A stretch of 10,019 bases of DNA from an uncultured Leptolyngbya sp. Lineage in GTDB: Bacteria > Cyanobacteriota > Cyanobacteriia > Phormidesmidales > Phormidesmidaceae. The stretch spans positions 1 through 10,019 of the forward strand of contig CALBPH010000765.1 in NCBI GenBank assembly GCA_937899365.1, written 5' to 3'. Below the pieces are notes generated by a model, which searched no databases, was not told where the DNA came from, and was given only the letters and a program-made list of their open reading frames with translations. A program made the position numbers and the translations under genes. Of this stretch, positions 5,400 to 10,019 are shown one piece after another; position 1 is the stretch's first letter; every line of letters starts with the position of its first letter.

Positions 5400-6651
5400 T
5401 CGGCTGCCGACCAAAGAACCCGGTCATTACCCGCAGAATCATTCGCTTTAGGGGCACCACATGCTCAATTACCCAAAAGCCGGTGCGACGCAGCCACAAC
5501 AGCGGCAGCAGACGGTTAGAAAATAAGCGATTTAGCAGGTCAGTCATGGCTAAAATTAGCCAGTTTTCAGTACGTCGCCAACGTTCGTAGCGCTTCAGGA
5601 CTCGGATATGCCCAATCGGTTCTTGGCGGGCATGGGCAGCATGTAGAACCTTGGCCAGGGCGGCCGCATCACGAATGCCCATATTTAACCCCTGCCCACC
5701 CACCGGGTGACAACAGTGGGCCGAATCACCGATTAACGCAATCCCAGGTTGCACATAGCGATGGCTGTGCATCAACCGCACGGGAAACATCATCGGTGGT
5801 TTAACCATCATTAGGTCACCCATGCCATCCCCATAACGGCGACGCAGCTTTGCCATAAAAGCGTCTTCAGGCAGGGCCAACATGGCCTCGGCTTCGGCAT
5901 GGGGTGCCGTCCACACCACCTGACAGCGATTGCCTGGAATCGGCAAGATGGCAAACGGACCACTGGGCCAAAACTTTTCGTAGGCCGTATTTTGGTGGGA
6001 CTTTGCCGGAGCAAGCACCGTCGTAATGCACGATTGCCAATAGGCCCAACCAGACGTGCGAATACCCGCATAGTCACGAATCTTAGAGCGGGCACCATCA
6101 GCCCCCACCAGCAGCTTAGTATGCAAAGTCTGCCGCTCACCGTCACATTCCAGGAGAAGTCGGGTATCCGTCGCGGTGGCTTGAATATCCGTCAGGGTGG
6201 TGTCGTAATAGGCGGTGATGCGATGAATATTAGTGGCTAACCCCTGTAGGGCCTGGATGAGTACCCGATGCTCCGCGCCATAGTAAACCGCATCGACGGG
6301 GCTATCGGTGGGATAAAAATTGACCGCCTTGCCATACTCCGCATCCGACATGCGCACCCGCTGAAAATGGGTGATGTAGGGTCCCACCTGTTCCCACAGC
6401 CCCATCTGCTGAAAAATTCGCGCCGACATGGGGGAAATCGCATAGGCTCGCTCACGGGCCGCCGCCTTGGCCTGACTCTGGGCTTCAATCACTGCCACGG
6501 AGAGGCCGCTGTGGCGTAGGGCGCAGGCCAGGGTTAGCCCCACAACACCGGCACCGATGATGGCAACATCAGTGCGGGCAGTCTGCTGTTGATCGATGGC
6601 TTTTTCGTGGCAGTGACTGGCAGTAGTGTTCAAGGCGAATTGGCGTAACAT
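5392..6651 (-). CDS. FAD-dependent hydroxylase of the UbiH/Coq6 family
   Basis: The 419-residue flavoprotein carries all hallmarks of class A aromatic hydroxylases. The N-terminal dinucleotide-binding fold has GAGVVG (33-38) and E56 at the end of the second strand. The DG motif GADGARSK is at 183-190. The second FAD motif GDSAHCCHPVGGQGLNMGIRDA-type stretch is at 308-329. UbiH/Coq6 enzymes add hydroxyl groups to the ring of quinone precursors using O2 and NAD(P)H. Cyanobacterial members are usually annotated only as FAD-dependent hydroxylase, and a role in plastoquinone or a related quinone is possible but unproven. The C-terminus (about 363-415) is hydrophobic and basic, suggesting membrane association. 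The start ATG 6651 has TAGG five bases upstream. About 26 residues precede the FAD fold, somewhat more than needed. The gene is isolated: divergent from the TPR gene, with no partner in an operon. Confidence 0.88.
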   Translation of the reverse strand: MLRQFALNTTASHCHEKAIDQQQTARTDVAIIGAGVVGLTLACALRHSGLSVAVIEAQSQAKAAARERAYAISPMSARIFQQMGLWEQVGPYITHFQRVRMSDAEYGKAVNFYPTDSPVDAVYYGAEHRVLIQALQGLATNIHRITAYYDTTLTDIQATATDTRLLLECDGERQTLHTKLLVGADGARSKIRDYAGIRTSGWAYWQSCITTVLAPAKSHQNTAYEKFWPSGPFAILPIPGNRCQVVWTAPHAEAEAMLALPEDAFMAKLRRRYGDGMGDLMMVKPPMMFPVRLMHSHRYVQPGIALIGDSAHCCHPVGGQGLNMGIRDAAALAKVLHAAHARQEPIGHIRVLKRYERWRRTENWLILAMTDLLNRLFSNRLLPLLWLRRTGFWVIEHVVPLKRMILRVMTGFFGRQPII

Positions 6652-6930
6652 GGCTACCTATATTTTCACGCGTTCGCTTAATAGTCGCAACCAAACAACG
6701 GTCCAGATATCCAGCACAAGTCGCCCATGGGAAACTGGCCGTGAATTTGAACATGGCTGATACGCGTAAACATACGTTGTCCCACTGTAGACATCCCCAC
6801 AGATAGACACATGATTTGCATTGCCAACCCCCGGCTGAAGTACATTCGCCAGTGCTAGAACGGCTACAGACAAATTCTCTTTCCCCACCGGGGCCGTCTA
6901 CTACCCCATTTACTTTCCCTAACCGCCCCC

Positions 6931-8667
6931 ATGAGCACTCAACAGAAAATAAAACTGTTTAGCCAACGTTGGATAGCCCTCGGTTGTTTGGCGGGATGGT
7001 TAGGGGTGTCAATGCCTCAGCTGCAAGTACAGGCACAGACCCAGGCACAGGCACCGCAAATGTGCATCGATGAAACCGGCTTTTATCAGCGCAATCAGGT
7101 AACCGTCCGGGCACAGTGGGGGCGTCAGGCCCTAAGAAAAGGACAGATACAACCAGCAGCCAACCATCTTGCCAAGGCCCTAGGGTTTGCCAGAACAGTC
7201 AGGGATGCCGGTGCAAGAGCATTGATTTTTGAAGATTTTATTGCATCCAATAGCGGTAGTTCTGGGTGGCTGGTCCACGAAATAGACCAATTGGTTGAAC
7301 TAGGTGAACCAGACGCCGTTCGCACTGTGCTCGCCCCAGCAACCCTGGCAGCCCAAGAATTACCAGCGGGCTACAGCGCCCTAAAAATTCGCATGTTGAC
7401 CACGATAGCCACAGACTATGGGGCCATCGAAGACCAAGCCACCGCCCTAGCGCTTCTCTTCGAGGCACAACAACTGGTCCCCAATGTGCAAGGGAACGAA
7501 ATACAAGCCAACCGTCTGACAACAATTGCTCAGGTGTATATGGCCCTGGGCGAAGACATCACTGCAGCTGAAATAGCAACCCAGGCACTGCAACAGGCCG
7601 AAGCGGTTACCTATGCCGACGCCTTGAGGCGAGACAAGACCGTGGAACCCATCGCCGTTGTCTATGCCGAAGCGGGAGACATTGACCAGGCAATGCAGCT
7701 AGCACAGTCCATCGAGCAACCCTACTATCGAGAAAATATCATCGGTAGTGCGGCCCTATCCGCAGCCCGGTTAGGCCAGTTGGATCGGGCGGCAAGCTTG
7801 GTGCAGCAGTTAACCCTTGACCAGCCGACGGTTCGTACCCTGACCGATATTGGTTTATACCTAGCAGCAGAGGGAGATGAAGACCAGGCACAGCCATATT
7901 TTGATCAAGCCGTTACTGTGATTACAACAGACGGCTATCCAGGTCCCAGTTTCACCCAAAAACTGATCAAGGCAGGATTTGCCGAAACAGTTTTGACCGC
8001 CCTATCGGCTGCCCCTGACGGTCGAATTAAGGTGGATGGGCTGTCGGACCTAGCGACCCACTATACCGACGCTGGCAATACTGAGGCCGCTGGCAATGTG
8101 CTACGGCAGGCGCTGGCATCAACGGAAACCATTGAACAAGACTATGCTCGCAATGAAGTCTTAGAAGACATGATCAAGCGGGCAATTGAGCTTGAAGATT
8201 ATGAGCTAGCGGTTTCGACAATTGAAACCCTTGTTGCCATCAAGCAGTCAGGGGGAGCAACAATTTTCAATCCAGACTGGGCCTACGGAGATGTTGCCAG
8301 GGCAGCTGCACAATCGGGACAAATTGCGTTTGCCATGGATATACTCGATCGGATTGACCCGAGTTATAACTCTGTTCGGCGGCGAGCTTGGGTAGATGTG
8401 GCCGTGGCCCATGCCAAAGCGGGTGACTTTGATGCGGCCTTTGCCATGGCTGAGAGAACAAAAGAGCCGTATTCAAGTAACTATGCTTTGGCTCTGATGG
8501 GTATCGGACTACAGCAGCGACAGGCTGACAGCCTAGAAAACTCAGATGCAACCATGGCCCAGGCTATTCGGGCGGCAGAGGCTTTTGAGTCTTCTTCTGA
8601 TCGACTAGAGGCGCTGAATGTTATTGCTCTGGAGCGTGTGAAAGGGGGACTGACGGCACCTGACTAG
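6931..8667 (+). CDS. Exported TPR-like repeat protein, N-terminal 578 residues before an in-frame TAG
   Basis: The protein starts with a signal peptide: basic SQRW, a hydrophobic core at about 14-28, and a probable signal peptidase I site after VQA at residue 35. It should therefore lie in the periplasm or thylakoid lumen. C19 lies in the core, but ALGC does not make a good lipobox. The mature part is a chain of helix pairs of about 35 residues with TPR-type features. Examples are YMALGEDITAAEIATQALQQ (203-222), YAEAGDIDQAMQLAQSI (245-261), AARLGQLDRAASLVQQL (278-294), LAAEGDEDQAQPYFDQA (311-327) and HAKAGDFDAAFAMAERT (494-510). TPR solenoids bind proteins; the partner here is unknown. The frame ends at TAG 8665-8667 and continues open in the same frame to 9330 with the same repeat type. 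This is therefore probably the front part of one 799-codon gene. No Shine-Dalgarno precedes ATG 6931. Confidence 0.8.
   Translation: MSTQQKIKLFSQRWIALGCLAGWLGVSMPQLQVQAQTQAQAPQMCIDETGFYQRNQVTVRAQWGRQALRKGQIQPAANHLAKALGFARTVRDAGARALIFEDFIASNSGSSGWLVHEIDQLVELGEPDAVRTVLAPATLAAQELPAGYSALKIRMLTTIATDYGAIEDQATALALLFEAQQLVPNVQGNEIQANRLTTIAQVYMALGEDITAAEIATQALQQAEAVTYADALRRDKTVEPIAVVYAEAGDIDQAMQLAQSIEQPYYRENIIGSAALSAARLGQLDRAASLVQQLTLDQPTVRTLTDIGLYLAAEGDEDQAQPYFDQAVTVITTDGYPGPSFTQKLIKAGFAETVLTALSAAPDGRIKVDGLSDLATHYTDAGNTEAAGNVLRQALASTETIEQDYARNEVLEDMIKRAIELEDYELAVSTIETLVAIKQSGGATIFNPDWAYGDVARAAAQSGQIAFAMDILDRIDPSYNSVRRRAWVDVAVAHAKAGDFDAAFAMAERTKEPYSSNYALALMGIGLQQRQADSLENSDATMAQAIRAAEAFESSSDRLEALNVIALERVKGGLTAPD
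8665..8667 (+). other. In-frame amber codon splitting the TPR gene
   Basis: The codons around it read GCA CCT GAC TAG TTG GAG TCA. Upstream and downstream halves share the same phase exactly: from 6931 to 9330 there are 799 codons with this one stop. A C-to-T change from CAG (Gln) would explain it. Readthrough, a real two-gene split or a sequencing error are alternatives. Confidence 0.9.
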
Positions 8668-9330
8668 TTGGAGTCAGTGTTGGGAATGGTGCAGGAGCAG
8701 ATAACCAACTCAGACGACGCATTTACATTGCAAACGGTGGTTACTGGCTGGGTTGAGATGGGAGAGTACGATATTGCCCTCAGATTCTTTGAGATCATTG
8801 CCGAAACCCAACCTCAAAATCCCCTATGGAGAACGCTCTTGGTTGATCGTTTACTTCAAAAAGAAGAGTATGCAAGGGCGTTAGATGTTATTGAATCTCG
8901 TGATATCACCCATCTTGAGCTAGATGACATGCTACAGATTGCAGAGCGATACTTCCAGGCAGGGCAGCGTGACCAAGCAGTGCGGCTCTTAGGGCGGGTT
9001 TACAGTGCCTCTGATACTGGGGCTACCCAGCTGCTACGAATAGCGGAACTCTATACCCAAGCAGAACAACCTGACCAGGTATTGCCGGTTTTAGCCCGGG
9101 CGTTTGAGGTGGCTAAAAGTATCCCTGGTGAGGAATCAAAATTTCTCCAGATTCGTGAGGATTTGGTAGTAGAGGATACGGGGGATCGTGGCAGTGTGTA
9201 TGAGGAAATTGCAGTTGCCTATGGACGAGTAGGAGCCTTTGAACAGGGGCAAGCTGTTGTCCAGGCACTACAGGATAGTGAGAACCGTGAGCGGGCCATG
9301 GCACGATTAAATTGTTATCGTGACGTTTAG
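8668..9330 (+). pseudogene. Downstream part of the split TPR gene, 221 codons
   Basis: Immediately after the amber codon the same frame continues for 221 codons to TAG 9328-9330. It keeps helix-pair repeats such as WVEMGEYDIALRFFEII (28-44), YFQAGQRDQAVRLLGRVY (95-112), YTQAEQPDQVLPVLARAF (129-146) and YGRVGAFEQGQAVVQAL (185-201). There is no signal peptide, so alone it would stay in the cytoplasm, unlike the front part. If translated separately it could begin at TTG 8668 or ATG 8686; GGAG at 8670-8673 is 12 bases before that ATG, longer than ideal. The only cysteine (five residues from the end, CYRDV) mirrors the single mature cysteine at residue 45 of the front part. I favour a remnant or readthrough-dependent end of one gene over an independent gene. 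The open frame shows no further decay. Confidence 0.6.
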
Positions 9331-9341
9331 TAATCGTGGCC

Positions 9342-9878
9342 ATGGTTGGTCTTTTGTGGGAACGAATTGTTGTTGCTCTAACGACGGTACCTGATGCTAG
9401 GGGCCTGGGGCTGACGGCTGTGGCATTTGCTGTGTATGCAGCCTTTGCACTGCCCATTGGATTCTTTTCAGGTTTTTTGCAATGGCAGGTGCATACTGAA
9501 AATCGCTGGCAGATAGTCTCGCAAACGCTGGTGGCTCCGGCATTATGTGAAGAGATCGTTTTTCGAGGGTTGTTGCTACCTCACCCTGGGGAAGGAAAGT
9601 CGACAGCGACGATCTGGCTATGGAGCAGTCTGAGCTTATTTTTGTTTGTGATTTATCATCCGATTAATGGGGTAACCCTTTATAAACAAGGGTATTTCAC
9701 CTTTCGACAGCCGGTTTTTCTAGGGTTGGCTGCCTTGCTGGGGGTAATCTGTACGGTGCTTTATTTACTGACGGGCTCCCTATGGCCCTCGGTGGTGGTG
9801 CACTGGTTTGTTGTGGTGGTTTGGTTGGGATGGTTGGGGGGAATTGAGCGGCTAGTACAGTCATCTAACCAAGACTGA
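9342..9878 (+). CDS. CPBP family intramembrane glutamic endopeptidase (CAAX protease-like)
   Basis: Numbered from GTG 9336, the other possible start two codons upstream, the protein has 180 residues; from ATG 9342 it has 178. Hydrophobic segments lie at about 25-49, 93-107, 126-146 and 149-167. The family's motif 1, EEIVFRG, supplies E72, E73 and R77. Motif 2, FVIYH, ends in H108, and a third motif begins at H156 (HWFVVVVW). These residues form the active site of CPBP (Abi/Rce1-type) intramembrane proteases. In the last motif the usual Asn or Asp after HxxxN is not evident, as in some cyanobacterial members. The substrate is unknown. The start lies 11 bases after the TPR gene's final stop, with no Shine-Dalgarno, so co-transcription and translational coupling are likely. 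Confidence 0.87.
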   Translation: MVGLLWERIVVALTTVPDARGLGLTAVAFAVYAAFALPIGFFSGFLQWQVHTENRWQIVSQTLVAPALCEEIVFRGLLLPHPGEGKSTATIWLWSSLSLFLFVIYHPINGVTLYKQGYFTFRQPVFLGLAALLGVICTVLYLLTGSLWPSVVVHWFVVVVWLGWLGGIERLVQSSNQD

Positions 9879-9895
9879 GGTTAGATTTACATTTT
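9864..9895 (+). terminator. Weak hairpin and T-rich stretch at the end of the protease gene
   Basis: TCTAACC (9864-9870) pairs perfectly with GGTTAGA (9879-9885) around an 8-base loop containing the stop codon. It is followed by TTTACATTTT. A second stem, GCCAAA (9896-9901) with TTTGGC (9910-9915), comes next. Either could end the TPR-protease transcript; stems are short, so this is a tentative call. Confidence 0.35.
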
Positions 9896-9928
9896 GCCAA
9901 AGCGACAAATTTGGCTATGAAATCCTGT

Positions 9929-9992
9929 GTAGGGTGTGTCGTGACGCGCCATTTCTTAAATGGTGCGTTGGGCGAGCCGCAACACACCCTAC
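9929..9992. repeat. Cyanobacterial palindromic intergenic repeat (GTAGGGTGTGT...ACACACCCTAC)
   Basis: An outer perfect 11-bp stem, GTAGGGTGTGT (9929-9939) with ACACACCCTAC (9982-9992), surrounds an inner stem. The inner stem is ACGCGCCATTT (9944-9954) with AAATGGTGCGT (9958-9968), closed by a 3-base loop with one G-U-type mismatch. Elements with these terminal sequences are abundant between genes in many cyanobacterial genomes and are thought to be non-autonomous mobile or REP-like sequences. No transposase gene lies in the window. Confidence 0.75.
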
Positions 9993-10019
9993 GGCATGAT
10001 TAATCGACTCTGACTCGTT

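Noticed and set aside
5811..6519. Several overlapping frames on both strands inside the FAD hydroxylase gene
   Set aside because: The UbiH-family frame has all three FAD motifs; the others are shadows with biased, Arg- and Pro-rich composition.
6658..6888. Minus-strand 76-codon frame in the spacer upstream of the hydroxylase
   Set aside because: No ribosome site or domain; its sequence has no coding-like pattern, and it would end just before the hydroxylase start without clear purpose.
7125..8551. Minus-strand frames of 66-95 codons within the TPR gene
   Set aside because: They are antisense to a signal-peptide-bearing repeat protein with a continuous 578-codon frame.

Overview
The window looks like chromosomal DNA from a cyanobacterium, most likely a filamentous one. 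Five copies of the octamer GCGATCGC (the cyanobacterial HIP1 element) occur at 278, 640, 1811, 2846 and 4755. The leftmost three genes match the fraC-fraD-fraE operon known from filamentous cyanobacteria. The genes further right belong to families common in cyanobacteria. No rRNA, tRNA, CRISPR array, insertion sequence or phage gene was seen.

Layout. Positions 2319 to 1, minus strand: fraC, fraD and the first 235 codons of fraE. This is a tight operon for membrane proteins that, in Anabaena, act at cell-cell septa in filament integrity and intercellular exchange. Positions 2320-2488: a divergent intergenic region with a nested inverted repeat. Positions 2489-3968, plus strand: a two-domain BtuR/CobA-type P-loop protein and a monothiol-sized glutaredoxin with a dithiol CPFC site. 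A hairpin at 3975-4009 shares its core with the repeat at 2365-2430. Positions 4027-4915, minus strand: two small unrecognised genes that are clearly paralogues, separated by 334 bases without a gene. Positions 4916-5391: a 476-base stretch with no solid gene. It does contain a consensus-like plus-strand promoter, hairpins and a T tract that could mark a small RNA. Positions 5392-6651, minus strand: a UbiH/Coq6-type FAD hydroxylase. Positions 6652-6930: a 279-base divergent spacer in which I see no gene and no convincing promoter. Positions 6931-9330, plus strand: a long exported TPR-like repeat protein whose single frame is broken by one in-frame TAG at 8665-8667. Positions 9342-9878: a CPBP-family intramembrane protease, tightly linked to the TPR gene. 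Positions 9879-10019: a weak hairpin and a palindromic GTAGGGTGTGT...ACACACCCTAC intergenic repeat.

How the genes relate. Only fraCDE forms a clear functional unit. The btuR-like gene and grxC are co-oriented and may be co-transcribed, but have no obvious shared pathway. The TPR gene and the CPBP protease gene are 11 bases apart and probably co-transcribed. The most interesting points are the amber stop inside the TPR frame, the tandem small-protein pair, the possible small RNA at about 5190-5292, and the related inverted repeats flanking btuR-grxC. I found no clear evidence of a wholly new multi-gene system.
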